A stretch of 64,000 nt of DNA. Origin: Xenophilus aerolatus. GTDB taxonomy: Bacteria; Pseudomonadota; Gammaproteobacteria; Burkholderiales; Burkholderiaceae_C. The DNA lies in the NCBI GenBank assembly GCA_029968055.1, contig JASCNX010000007.1, forward strand, positions 180,001-244,000, written 5' to 3'. The position numbers and the translations under genes were made by a program. Within the stretch, counting starts at the first letter, position 1, and the number at the start of each line of letters is the position of its first letter. This document shows, in pieces, positions 34,175-43,332 of this stretch. The notes below the pieces were generated by a model. It searched no databases. It was not told the origin of the DNA and worked only from the letters and a program-made list of their open reading frames with translations.

Positions 34175-35074
34175 TCATGAAAAACGCCGGGCGATCACGA
34201 TGCCGGCGAGGATGACCACGGCCCCGGCGAACTCGACGGGGCTGAGGTACTCGTGGAACAGCCAGCCGCCCAGCACCGTCGCGATGACCGGCTGCACCAG
34301 CAGCGTGATCGAGGACAGCGCGGCCGGCAGCCGGGCCAGCGCATAGGCGATCAGGCCCTGGCCCCCGACGTGCGACACGAGGGCCAGCGCCACCAGCATC
34401 AGCACACCGTGCAGCGTGTGCGGCACCAGCGACTCACCGCGCGCGAGCGTCAGCGGCAGCAGCACGACCAGCGTGCCGACGCTGCTCCAGGCCATCACGG
34501 TCATCGTCCGGTGCTGAGAGCGCACGAGGCTCACGGCCAGCAGGTAAGCCCCGTAGAACACCGCCGACAGCAGCCCCAGCAGGTTGCCGGCCATGTGCCT
34601 GGAGCCGAAGTCGAGCCGGTGGCCGATCAGGACGAAGGCACCGGCCAGCGCACACAGCATGCCGAGCAGGAAGCCGGGCTTGAAGCGCTTGCCGAGAAAA
34701 AGCCGGGCGCCGAGCACCACGAAGATCGGCGCCAGGTTGGCCAGCAGGTTGGCATTGGCCAGCGTGGTCAGCGTCATCGACCAGTGGTAAAGCGCGAGGT
34801 TGCCCGAGAAGATGAAGCCCACCAGGACGAGGCGGACCGGAATCGCCGGCGCATCTGCCGCACCGGCCGCTTCGCCACGCGCCGACAGCCTGTCGAGCAG
34901 GAAGAACACGGGAATGGCCAGGGCGACCCGGTACACCGCGCTCGCCGTGGGCGGCAGCTCGCTGTGCCGCAGGAACACGCCGCCCAGTGCCAGCGCTGCT
35001 GCGCCGAGCACCAGGGCCAGGAAGGAGAACAGGCTGCTGGTCGAGGCGGCGGGTCGTGCGAGGGTGCTGGTCAT
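34175..35074 (-). CDS. EamA/DMT family exporter
   Basis: A 299-residue inner-membrane protein with ten predicted helices in two EamA repeats (about residues 12-145 and 160-299). Family-typical blocks include LTTLANANLLANLAPIFVVL and ALSSITLLVQPVIATVLGGW. Members export amino acids, metabolites or drugs. It is upstream of the AlaX-type and ArgE-like genes and downstream of an AraC regulator on the same strand, so AraC may control this group. Substrate unknown. Confidence 0.88.
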   Translation of the reverse strand: MTSTLARPAASTSSLFSFLALVLGAAALALGGVFLRHSELPPTASAVYRVALAIPVFFLLDRLSARGEAAGAADAPAIPVRLVLVGFIFSGNLALYHWSMTLTTLANANLLANLAPIFVVLGARLFLGKRFKPGFLLGMLCALAGAFVLIGHRLDFGSRHMAGNLLGLLSAVFYGAYLLAVSLVRSQHRTMTVMAWSSVGTLVVLLPLTLARGESLVPHTLHGVLMLVALALVSHVGGQGLIAYALARLPAALSSITLLVQPVIATVLGGWLFHEYLSPVEFAGAVVILAGIVIARRFS

Positions 35075-35242
35075 GTGCGTGGCCCGGCGACGGCCCCGGG
35101 CGGTCTGCGGACCGCGCAAGGGACAAGGCCGACGCCTGGGCCGCACGGTAGACGGCGCGCCGCGCCGTGTATTGGCTGAAATTGCGGGCGCTGTGCGCTG
35201 GGGGCGCGGCGCACCCGCCGGCGCCCGCCGGTCGGCGGGTCT

Positions 35243-36082
35243 TCAGCCGGCCCTGGCGCGCACGTACTGCAGCGGCGTCATCCCGAAGGTGCGCTTGAAA
35301 TGCCGGGTCAGCGCGCTCTGGTCGTAGAAGCCACTCGCCACGGCGGCGTCGATCAACGGCTGGCCGGCGCCGAGGTGGCGGATGGCGGCGCGCAGCCGCA
35401 ACTGCGTCAGGTAGGCATGGGGCGTCAGGCCCGTCGTGCGCTTGAACGCGCCGATGAGCTGGAAGGACGTCAGGCCGCCCGCGGCCGCCATCTGCTCGAG
35501 GCTCAGCCGCTCTGCGAAAGCATCGTGCAGCAGTTCCAACACCGGTGCGAGCAGGCCAGCGCCGGTCGGCGCCGCCGGCAGGCGCTGCCCCGAGACGGCG
35601 TGTCGCTGAAACAGCGTGCCGAAGGTGTGCACGAAGCGCTCATGGCGCGCCAAGGGGTCGTCCGGCCCCGGGTCGGCGTCGAAGGCGCGATGCAGCGCGA
35701 GGAAGGCGTCGATCAGTGCCTGGTCGCCCAGGACGTTCGAGTCGAAATGCCGGGCCTGCTCGAGCCCCAGCGCTGCCATCAGGTGCCGGATGCCGGGCTC
35801 CGCCAGGTAGAAGGCGCGGTATCGCCAGCGCGCACTGCCACCCATGTGCCCGGAATGGGGCTCGGACGGGTTGAAGACCAGCAGCGCCTGCGGTTCGGCC
35901 ACACCCGCGCGGCCGCGGCTCCTGAACGCCGCGCCGCCCACCTCCGTGACCGCGATGACGAAGGAGGGATGCGCATGCGGCGCGTATTCGTGCGTGGTGA
36001 AGTCCGCGTGCAGCAGGTCCATGCCCGGCACCTGCGGGGCATGCCGGTAGCGCGAGGTGTTCAGGGGGTCCAGCCTGGCCAA
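35243..36082 (-). CDS. AraC family transcriptional regulator (TTG start)
   Basis: A 279-residue AraC regulator. The N-terminal cupin sensor has FTTHEYAPHAHPSFVIAVTE, and the C-terminus has both HTH units (LSLEQMAAAGGLTSFQLIGAF and LIDAAVASGFYDQSALTRHF, then FGMTPLQYVRARAG). No ATG sits at the right place; TTG 36082 was chosen because GGAGG lies five bases upstream. The longer reading frame up to 36226 has no cupin-like residues. This build resembles regulators of amino-acid exporters (for example the AraC genes next to LysE or EamA genes), which fits the EamA gene downstream. Confidence 0.85.
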   Translation of the reverse strand: MARLDPLNTSRYRHAPQVPGMDLLHADFTTHEYAPHAHPSFVIAVTEVGGAAFRSRGRAGVAEPQALLVFNPSEPHSGHMGGSARWRYRAFYLAEPGIRHLMAALGLEQARHFDSNVLGDQALIDAFLALHRAFDADPGPDDPLARHERFVHTFGTLFQRHAVSGQRLPAAPTGAGLLAPVLELLHDAFAERLSLEQMAAAGGLTSFQLIGAFKRTTGLTPHAYLTQLRLRAAIRHLGAGQPLIDAAVASGFYDQSALTRHFKRTFGMTPLQYVRARAG

Positions 36083-36247
36083 GGAAGCCTCCGTGCGGAT
36101 CGGCGTTGCCGCGTGGCCAGTATCGCGCCGTTGGCAGGCGTGCGGCGCACGCCTGTGCCGCACACGGCAGCAATCTACAGTCCGTCGCGCGCGCTGCAAG
36201 GCCCCGTCATGCAGACGCCGCCGCACCGCACGCGAAAAAGCGTACCG

Positions 36248-37066
36248 TCATGCAGCCGCGGAGCGAGAGGGCCGGGTCTGCGGGCTGGGGTCGGCGAGAT
36301 AGCGTTCCATCTGCTCCCAATGTTTTTGCAGGTGCTCGGGACCGTTGCGCCTGCAAGCAATCAGAAGATTACGTACCCGAGAGAGCGCCTCATCGAGGTG
36401 CCGCCGGCCAGCGCGATCATGCCCGTACATCCCCGTGAAGCCCAGCCTGAGGATGACCAACATCAGCTCCAGCGCATCGGCATGCGTCTGTGGGGACTCG
36501 ATCATCTTTGCGATCATGACGAAGAGGTGGCGGCCCCCCTGGCTGTCGCCGTGAAACTGAACGGCCAGGGGATGCGCTATCCACGGAATGGACTCGGCCG
36601 GCTGGCGAACGTCCCCTTGCATCGCGTTGCAGGCGGCCTCGTCCAGTGCAGTGCAAAGGCCGTAGCTTGCGACGACGATGTGTTCGTAACGCAATTGGGC
36701 ATCCTGGCAGATGGACTGGAAAGAAGAGATTTCGCTCACGAGGCGAAGGCGCAGCGTGTCGGCGCGTGCTTGCTCCAATCCGCCCCACACGCGGGTCAGC
36801 ACCGTCAGTTCATCGAGCAATGAACCCGCAGCCTCGAGCAACGGCGAGGGCGCGGCGCGGACGGCCACCAGGCGGTCGGGTTGGGGAGACTGGCGCACCA
36901 ACACCTGCGGCGTTTGCAGAAGGGGCTTGGGCGGTGGCCTGGGCGCTGTCGCCCGCTTGAGGGCGACCGGGTCCAAAGGGTGCAGCGTCACCGCCTCCTG
37001 AAGCTCATCGAAAAAATCGCAATCCGAAATTCGCGGCGCGTCGTGGTGCTGTCCTGAAGTGTCCAT
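36248..37066 (-). CDS. DotU/TssL-like T6SS protein without membrane anchor
   Basis: A 272-residue protein whose residues 75-245 match the cytosolic DotU/IcmH domain of TssL: LYDE-type core ...SYGLCTALDEAACNA, PLAVQFHGDSQGGRHLFVM and LELMLVILRLGFTGMYG. TssL normally ends in a single transmembrane helix that anchors the domain to the T6SS baseplate-membrane complex; here the protein ends in a proline/arginine/serine-rich tail with no hydrophobic helix. The first 75 residues are proline-rich and unrelated. No other T6SS core gene is in the window, so this is an orphan. It may be a cargo adaptor or a decoy of the core TssL. Starts inside the truncated copy upstream (62-bp overlap). Confidence 0.75.
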   Translation of the reverse strand: MDTSGQHHDAPRISDCDFFDELQEAVTLHPLDPVALKRATAPRPPPKPLLQTPQVLVRQSPQPDRLVAVRAAPSPLLEAAGSLLDELTVLTRVWGGLEQARADTLRLRLVSEISSFQSICQDAQLRYEHIVVASYGLCTALDEAACNAMQGDVRQPAESIPWIAHPLAVQFHGDSQGGRHLFVMIAKMIESPQTHADALELMLVILRLGFTGMYGHDRAGRRHLDEALSRVRNLLIACRRNGPEHLQKHWEQMERYLADPSPQTRPSRSAAA

Positions 37067-37712
37067 GGGAGCCTTGCTGGCGATGTCTAAAAATCAGCGT
37101 GCGAGGATGGCGGCAAGACCGGGTCGGCCCGCTTGGTTCTGGCCCCGTTCGACGCCGCTCATCGATAGCGGAAGTAGAGGTGCCCGTAAGGTAAGTCGGC
37201 ATGTCCTCCATCTCAATGGGACGCGTGCTAAAGGAGAACAATACCGTCATGAATGCAATAACAGATAAGTTGAAAGAAATGCTTCCCCAAAACCACCACT
37301 TAATCGCATTCTTGACGTGCCTCGCAGTGCCTCTAGAGCAGTGGGGGTACAAAGAAATGGTGCCGTCCGAGGGGCGGGCAATAGCGGCCAGTTCGTAGTG
37401 ATCACCGCGCCACTCGGCTGCCACATCAACCACGTCGCACTCCCTGAACGGACTGCGCCACACCCACCCTTTTACGGGTTGTCCATTTAAGTCGAACTCC
37501 AAGTAGTCCGCAGGCTCTTCCGCACTCGCGTATGACGCCGTAGAAACGGCCGGCCTGCTCACACCGGCCAGTGCCGCAGCCACAGCCACCACGCCGATGT
37601 TCATGTCATCGGACTCGGTGAAGAAGAAGCTCGCGTCCGCACGCCGGCATGTGTACCGCGTGATGGTGCCGCTGAGCTTGACGAGCCCAGCCGAATGCTG
37701 CGCAGTGCTCAT
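37005..37712 (-). pseudogene. Truncated second copy of the island's small membrane protein
   Basis: A 235-codon reading frame whose first ~170 residues are a close copy of the gene upstream (LVKLSGTITRYTC, TESDDMNIGVV, GWVWRSPF, HCSRGTARHVKNAIKWWFW). After FSTRPIEMEDMPTYL the similarity stops: about 180 bp present in copy 1 (37739-37919) are missing, and the join fuses to the last bases of the ancestral gene in a different frame. The old stop is therefore read through, giving an unrelated arginine-rich tail that runs 62 bp into the DotU-like gene. The last transmembrane helix and the C-terminal domain are lost. Its ATG overlaps the previous stop (ATGA). Probably non-functional, or an altered immunity variant. 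Confidence 0.75.
37157..37188. repeat. 32-bp direct repeat, left copy
   Basis: Begins GCTCATCGATAGCGGAAGTA and is identical to 37707-37738. It is the 3' end (last codons plus stop) of the ancestral membrane-protein gene, left behind after the internal deletion in the second copy. Confidence 0.9.
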
Positions 37713-37738
37713 CGATAGCGGAAGTAGAGGTGCCCGTA
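37707..37738. repeat. 32-bp direct repeat, right copy
   Basis: Identical to 37157-37188, 550 bp away. It spans the intact 3' end of the full-length membrane-protein gene and the overlapping start codon of the truncated copy. Recombination between tandem gene copies explains the pair. Confidence 0.9.
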
Positions 37739-38443
37739 CGCGCCGTCATCTTCTGGCTTGCGCAGCAACTTGGAAGACTTGACCAGATCTATGTTGCCAG
37801 GGTTGGGAAAGTCCAAAACTTGACAGATCCTTTCGGTAAGTCGGACAAACGGCATCCATCTGCGCGCCAAGCTGAACGTCATAAGTGCGAAGACAGCAGA
37901 CAGCGTCCCACTGACAATCAAGTGAGTGGGAATCTCCGCACTCTTTAGCGGGCGGGTACTAAAGGAGAACAATAACGTTAAGAATGCGATAAAAAAAATG
38001 TTAAACGCAATACTTCCCCAAAACCACCACTTAAGGGCATTCTTGACGTGCCTTACGGTGCCTCTGGAGCAATGAGGGTACAAAGCAATAATGCCGTCCG
38101 CAGGGCGAGCAACGGCAGCTATTTCATAGTGGTCATCTTGCCATTCAGCCGCTACGTCGACCGCATCGCCGTCCTTGAAGGGGCTGCGCCAAACCCACCC
38201 TTTCACCGGTTCGCCTTCGAGTTCGAACTCCAGATAGTCCGCCGGCTCTTCCGCACTCGCGTAGGACGCTGTGGCGATGGCCGGCCCGCTTACGCCGGCC
38301 AGCGCGGCAGCCACAGCCACCACGCCGATCTTCATGTCATCGGATTCGGTGAAGAAGAAACTAGCGTCCGCACGCTGGCAGGTGTACCGCGTGATGGTGC
38401 CGCTGAGTTTGACCAGCCCGACCGGATGCTGTGTATCACTCAT
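37709..38443 (-). CDS. T6SS-island small membrane protein, candidate immunity (full-length copy)
   Basis: A 244-residue protein resembling entries I recall under the name 'putative type VI secretion system effector'. Features are a conserved N-terminus (LVKLSGTITRYTCQR), a first hydrophobic stretch near residues 35-60, then GWVWRSPFKDGDAVDVAAEW and HCSRGTVRHVKNALKWWFW, followed by two helices (about 140-160 and 168-190) and a soluble C-tail ending YFRYR. ATG 38443 overlaps the stop of the effector gene (TAATG), and a GGGGTGG stretch lies upstream, so effector and this gene are translationally coupled. That coupling and the membrane topology fit an immunity protein against a pore-type toxin; this role is inferred. 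Base composition is clearly lower in GC than the chromosome. Confidence 0.7.
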   Translation of the reverse strand: MSDTQHPVGLVKLSGTITRYTCQRADASFFFTESDDMKIGVVAVAAALAGVSGPAIATASYASAEEPADYLEFELEGEPVKGWVWRSPFKDGDAVDVAAEWQDDHYEIAAVARPADGIIALYPHCSRGTVRHVKNALKWWFWGSIAFNIFFIAFLTLLFSFSTRPLKSAEIPTHLIVSGTLSAVFALMTFSLARRWMPFVRLTERICQVLDFPNPGNIDLVKSSKLLRKPEDDGAYGHLYFRYR

Positions 38444-41047
38444 TACGCCCACCCCATTTCAATCAAGGCCGCCTTCAGCGCCTTGTCTTGATCTTCAGAG
38501 GTTTGATAGCCCCCATACTCGCGCGCTCGCTGTTTGCCGAATGGCGTGTGGTCGACCCACTCCTCAATCGCGTTAGGTGCAATTTTCCAGATGACGAGTT
38601 GGATGCCAAATAAGGTGACGGTCGCCCACCATCCTGTTGCCATGCCGATGATCCGCAAGCCAATGACGGCTTCGGCTGCCCCGGCGGCCCCTAACCGCGT
38701 CGCCGTGCTCAAAGCCACTTTGCCACCCAAACGACTTATCAAAGGAGCCGCGTAGGAATAGGTGACTCCACCGGCGACAAGGCCGGCCAACCCGCCAACC
38801 CCTGATTTAGCGGCGTACAAATCCGCTAGCAGCCAGTAGCCCTTTTCGTTGTACTTGATAGCATCTGCAGCATCAAGGATTGCGCCAATAGTTGTCGCCC
38901 CCGCACTCAGCGTCCCACCCCACAGCTTCAACTGCTGATAGCTCCAAGACGCCGAACTCGCCGTCGCCGTGTTCTTCACCACGGTCGCCGCAATGTCCAG
39001 CATCGCAGCACCGATGCCCATGCCTGAGGCCAGCAAGCTGGCGTAGGTCTTGGCATCGCCCTTGGTCTTGCATTCGACCAGCAGCTTGGCGAAGTTCATC
39101 CCCTCGACAAAGCCGACCACCAGCGCCAGGCGCGGGTCCTTGACGGCGGCGGCGGCGGTGTCGCCGCCCTTGGCCTTCATGCCTTCCCATGCCTCGCTCA
39201 GCTCACGCGCTTGCGCCGCGTTCATGCCACCGGCCGGGGTGTTGCGCGTGAGAAATGTGCGGCTGACTTTGAGCCGCCCGAGCAGGGCCTCGCGCTCCGG
39301 CTTGGCATTGCGGGCCTGCGCTTCGATCAGCTTGATGGAGTCCAGCGGGTTGACCAGGGCCCGGATGCTGAACATGTGCTGAATGATCTTTTCGCTGGCG
39401 AAGTCGGCCATCGCGTCGATGCGAAAGAACCTGAAGATCCTGTCGCCCGCGGTGATGCTGAACTTGTCGATGCCCAGGTCTTTCTTGATGCCCGTCAGCC
39501 GCACGCCGAAGGCCTTGTTGCCGCCCTCTGCAATGGCCTTCTGGTTGGCGTCGTAGAAGCCCTGCACCTTCTTGTAGGCGTCGGCGAAGGCCTTGAGCGA
39601 TTTGTTGGTGTAGTTGACCCAGGTGAGCGTCGCGGCCACGGTCTGCGCGGCCGCGTGCTGCCTGGCTTCCTCCAGGGCGCTGTCGAGTTCGGCGCGCACC
39701 GCGTCCTGGTTCAAGGCCATGACGCGCCACAGCAGGTTGCTGTCGACGCTGGCCTTGCACTGGGCCACCCACGCCTGCAGCTTGTCGTCACCGGCGCGGC
39801 AGGAGCCGATGCCGAAGATCGCCTCGCCGATGTCGTGTTCGAACAGCAGGCCGTCTTCGATGTTCCTGCCGTGGTAGTCGTGCAGGGCGTCGAGGAAGCC
39901 CGTCGTTGACGCCACGCCGGATGTGGTCTTCGGCCTGCTGGCGGACGTGTTCGGCCGCGACGGTCTTGAGCCCTTCGAATGTCTGCAGGGCGCTGATCTG
40001 CACGTCGCGCTCGTCGGCGTACTTCTTGATGAGCCCGGCGGCGTCGTTGCGGTAGCCGTTGAGCTCGTGCGCGATGCCCATGGCGTCCCACAGGGCCAGC
40101 ACATGGGCCGAGCCGGGCTTGCCGCCTTCGGCCTTGGCACGGCTGGCCATGTGGTTGACGGTGGCCTCGGCACGGTGCTGGCGCATGGCCCAGGGATAGC
40201 GGGTGCTCTCCCGCAGCAGCAGGTCGAGGTCGTACCCGCCCGACTCGTCGCTGAACTTGCCCACTTCCGCGCCGTAGGGCAGCAGGCTGGTGTTCATGGC
40301 CGGGGCATATTCGAGCACGCTTTCCAGGGTGTCCTTGCTGGCCAGGGCGCCATGGGCATGCCGCGCCCCCTCGATCATCTGGGCCGGCTCGAAGGATTGC
40401 ATGCGCCTGCTGCGCAGGCCCTTGCCGTCGCTGTGTTCGAAGAAGTAGTTGATCCCCCATTCCTGACACAAGCGCTCGAAGAACGCGAAGTCCGTTTCGT
40501 TCAGCTGGGTCTGGTAGTCGCGGGCGGGGTACGTTTCGATGAGCCGCTTGGCTACCGGGAAGGAATAGTCGCGCAGCACTTCGTCGAGGATTTCGACGAC
40601 CGTCTTGTTCTGGAATATCTTGCAGTCGGTCGTGAGGGTCGCCAGGTGCAACCAGGGGCGGACCACGAGCCTGTACTGGATATGCCGGCCTTCTTCACCC
40701 CAAAGCTGCGCATCGGTGATCAGGCCATTGATTTCCCGCACGCCGGCACCAATGCGGTCGGTGCTGGCGCCGACCACGCCGGGGACGAATTCGCCAGCGC
40801 CGTCCAGTTCGATGGTGACGCTGATCTCCCGGCCGATGAAGCCGTCCAGGTTGTAGTCGGCCGCGCCCGCAGCGTTGACGTTCAACGCGTCGGGCGTGCG
40901 CAGGTACACCACGTACTCGAACAGCCCGTTGAGCAATTCGCGGCCATCGATGCGCCAGATTTCCAGAGCCGGGGCGCCCAGGTGCTGCGGGATCGCTTCA
41001 CTCTGGACTTGAAGCGTACGAGCTCGCACGCCACGAAAAATGGACAT
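38443..41047 (-). pseudogene. VgrG N-lobe fused to a large T6SS effector, broken by a 1-nt frameshift
   Basis: Read with one base removed at 39899-39901 this is a single ~867-residue protein. Residues 1-209 are the N-terminal (gp27-like) lobe of VgrG: WRIDGRELLNGLFEYVVYL, NETDFAFFERLCQEWGINYFF. The OB-fold, needle and the rest of VgrG are absent. From about residue 215 (base 40400) the sequence matches, from memory, the body of T6SS effectors of the BTH_I2691 type: HVLALWDAMGIAHELNGYRND, KKYADERDVQ, then GFLDALHDYHGRNIEDGLLF and a C-terminal third with several hydrophobic helices, as in pore-forming VasX-like toxins. The effector's own N-terminal MIX/trafficking region is missing and the VgrG lobe seems to replace it. 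The frameshift puts a stop at 39788. GGGAGG lies before ATG 41047. Confidence 0.75.
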
Positions 41048-41207
41048 CGACAGGCCTCCCTACGGCTCGTTCTTGGACTCAGCGCCAACGATCCGCCGAA
41101 ACCTGTGCGGCGGGTCGATGCCAAAGAATCGTAATGCAGTGACACGAGACCAACGGAAGGCCTTGTGCATTGCTGCACAGTCGCCTGAAAAATCGACGAG
41201 CGCGCGC

Positions 41208-42641
41208 TCAGAGCCCGTCGCGCACGCGGCAGAACACCTTCCAGAACGTGGCGTCCTGGGTGGTCGCGAAGTTGATGCGCATCAGCGTGGTGGGCTGGCG
41301 GCGTGCATGGAAGAGCGAGCCCGGCGCGATGAGGTAGCCCTCGTCGAGCAGGCGCTGCGTGAGCGCATCGGTGTCGGCGCCGGTCTCGATCCAGCCGAAC
41401 AGGCCCGCGGGCTCGGAGGCCAGCGTGCAGCCGTGCGCCAGCGCGAGCTTCACCGCCCGGCTGCGCGCGCCTTCGAGTCGCACGCGGATGCGCTCGACAT
41501 GGCGCCGCAGCTGACCCTGGTCGATGCACCAGGCCAGCGCCCGCTCGAACAGGGCCGGCGTGGTCAGCGTGGCCAGCAACTTGGTTTCGAGCAGGCGCTC
41601 CACCAGCGACGGCGAAGCGGCCAGGAAGCCGATGCGCCAGTTGGGCGCGAGGATCTTGGCGAAGCCGCTCACGTAGATGGTGCGCTGCAGGCCGTCGAGC
41701 GTGGACAGCCGGGTCGCATGCTCGGGCGCGAGGTGGCTGTAGGTGTCGTCCTCGACGATGTGGAAATCGTGCTGGTTGGCCAGTTGCAGCACCCGGTGCG
41801 CGCCGGCCGGGCTGAGGCTGTAACCCGTGGGGTTGTGCAGCACGCTCACGCTGACGAAGAGTTTGGGCTGGTAGGCCTCGCAGTAGCGCTGCATCACGGC
41901 CAGGTCGGGGCCGTCGGCCAGGCGCGGCACGGGCAGCACGCGCATGCCCAGCGCCTCCAGCCGCGCGAACTCCACCGCCCAGCCGGGTTCCTCGACCATC
42001 ACCGGGTCGCCCGCGCGCAGCAGCGTGCGGCTGACGATGTCGAGCGCGTGGGTGGCGCCGACCGTGGTGACGATCTGCGAGGGTGCCACCTCGAGCTGGA
42101 TGCCGGCGAGCTTCTGCACGAGGCTGCTGCGCAGCCCCGCGTCGCCCGCCGGGTCGCCGTATTGGAGCGAGAACTCCTGCAGCGCCTTCACGCTGGTGAC
42201 CTTGCGCACGGCAGTGGGCATGAAGGTGCTCTCCAGCCAGTCGGGCGGCAGCACGCCCATGCCGGGTTGCGGCTTGGCGCTCTGGCGGTGGAACATGCCG
42301 CGGATCAGCGTGCTCGCGTCGGCGGGCGCCCGCGCCAGCACGGTGGCGACGGGCTGCGCCGGCTCCGCGACGCTGCGCACGGCCGCCGGCGCCCGCGCGG
42401 CGGGCGCCGCGGCATCGTTTCGTACATAGAAGCCGCGCTGGCGCCGCGCCTCGACCAGGCCCTGCGCCAGCAGTTGGTCGTAGGCGGCCACCACCGTGTG
42501 CGGGCTCACGCCCTGCTGGCGCGCACACTCGCGCACCGAGGGCAGGCGCGCACCAGGTGCCATCAGCCGGTTGCGGATGCGTTCGGCAAAGCGCTCGGCC
42601 AGCTGGTCGGTCAGGGTCTGGGCGGAGGTGCGGGTGAGCAT
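41208..42641 (-). CDS. MocR family regulator (GntR HTH fused to aminotransferase fold)
   Basis: A 477-residue PLP-dependent transcription factor. The GntR winged HTH is at residues 30-73 (ARLPSVRECARQQGVSPHTV, then GLVEARRQRGFYV). The aminotransferase-like domain has the PLP-binding pieces EEPGWAVEFARL, SVLHNPTGYSLSP, VEDDTYSHL and the Schiff-base lysine in GFAKILAPNWRIG. MocR proteins bind PLP-amino acid adducts and usually control a divergent gene. Here that is an eleven-gene operon starting with LysE. The start ATG 42641 gives a normal HTH N-terminus; ATG 42689 is a longer alternative that would lie within the operator. Confidence 0.92.
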   Translation of the reverse strand: MLTRTSAQTLTDQLAERFAERIRNRLMAPGARLPSVRECARQQGVSPHTVVAAYDQLLAQGLVEARRQRGFYVRNDAAAPAARAPAAVRSVAEPAQPVATVLARAPADASTLIRGMFHRQSAKPQPGMGVLPPDWLESTFMPTAVRKVTSVKALQEFSLQYGDPAGDAGLRSSLVQKLAGIQLEVAPSQIVTTVGATHALDIVSRTLLRAGDPVMVEEPGWAVEFARLEALGMRVLPVPRLADGPDLAVMQRYCEAYQPKLFVSVSVLHNPTGYSLSPAGAHRVLQLANQHDFHIVEDDTYSHLAPEHATRLSTLDGLQRTIYVSGFAKILAPNWRIGFLAASPSLVERLLETKLLATLTTPALFERALAWCIDQGQLRRHVERIRVRLEGARSRAVKLALAHGCTLASEPAGLFGWIETGADTDALTQRLLDEGYLIAPGSLFHARRQPTTLMRINFATTQDATFWKVFCRVRDGL

Positions 42642-42660
42642 GTGTGTCGGTGCCCCGGGC

Positions 42661-42696
42661 AGTACAGATGGGGTGCCATGTCCGATCATCTGTACT
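42661..42696. promoter_or_regulatory. MocR operator candidate: 10-bp perfect inverted repeat
   Basis: AGTACAGATG (42661-42670) and CATCTGTACT (42687-42696) are exact reverse complements, 16 bp apart. A second GTACTG follows directly (42698-42703), making a direct repeat GTACTG-GTACTG like those reported for MocR proteins. It sits between the MocR gene and the exporter operon. Confidence 0.7.
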
Positions 42697-42732
42697 GGTA
42701 CTGTAATGGTCTCGAGTTTAGAGTCTGTCTCC

Positions 42733-43332
42733 ATGAACTGGCAAGAATTCACCGCGCTGCTGGTGCTGGCCACCGCGATGAGTTTTTCGCCGGGGCCCAA
42801 CACCACGCTGTCCACCGCACTGGCCGCCAACGGCGGCCTGAAGCGCGCCATGCGCTTCGTGGTGGCGGTGCCGGTGGGCTGGAGCGCCCTGCTGCTGCTG
42901 TGTGCGGGCGGTGTCGGCGCGCTGGTCGCGGCCGCGCCCACGGTGCGCGTGGCGATCAAGGCACTGGGCATCGCCTACCTGCTGTGGCTGGCCTTCAGGC
43001 TGGCGCGAAGCGGCCAGCTCGGCCAGGCTGACGCCGGCCGGATGCAGGTGGGCTTCTGGCAGGGCGTGGGCCTGCAGTTCGTCAACATCAAGGCGTGGCT
43101 GCTGGCACTCACGCTGGTCGCGGGCTGGGTCGCGGGCCAGGCCGAGCCGGCGCAGCGCGTGGCGGTGCTGACGGCGGTGATGCTGGTCTTCGCCTTCGCG
43201 AGCAACCTCGCGTACGCCGCAATGGGTGCGCTGCTGCGGGCCTGGCTGGCGCAGGGCCGGCGCCTGCTTTGGTTCAACCGCTGCATGGCGGCGGTGCTGG
43301 TGCTGACGGCGGCCTGGATGGTGAAGGCATGA
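42733..43332 (+). CDS. LysE family translocator, first gene of MocR operon
   Basis: A 199-residue inner-membrane exporter with about six helices. The signature FSPGPNTTLSTALAANGG is the LysE/RhtB family motif. The C-terminal half carries LQFVNIKAWLLALTL, equivalent to the second conserved block. Members export amino acids or related compounds by proton antiport. It is 91 bp from the divergent MocR start, and its stop overlaps the next gene (ATGA). Confidence 0.9.
   Translation: MNWQEFTALLVLATAMSFSPGPNTTLSTALAANGGLKRAMRFVVAVPVGWSALLLLCAGGVGALVAAAPTVRVAIKALGIAYLLWLAFRLARSGQLGQADAGRMQVGFWQGVGLQFVNIKAWLLALTLVAGWVAGQAEPAQRVAVLTAVMLVFAFASNLAYAAMGALLRAWLAQGRRLLWFNRCMAAVLVLTAAWMVKA

Noticed and set aside
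39711-40469. 252-codon frame inside the chimeric effector
   Set aside because: Out of frame with both recognisable effector segments and rich in Arg/Gly/Ala.
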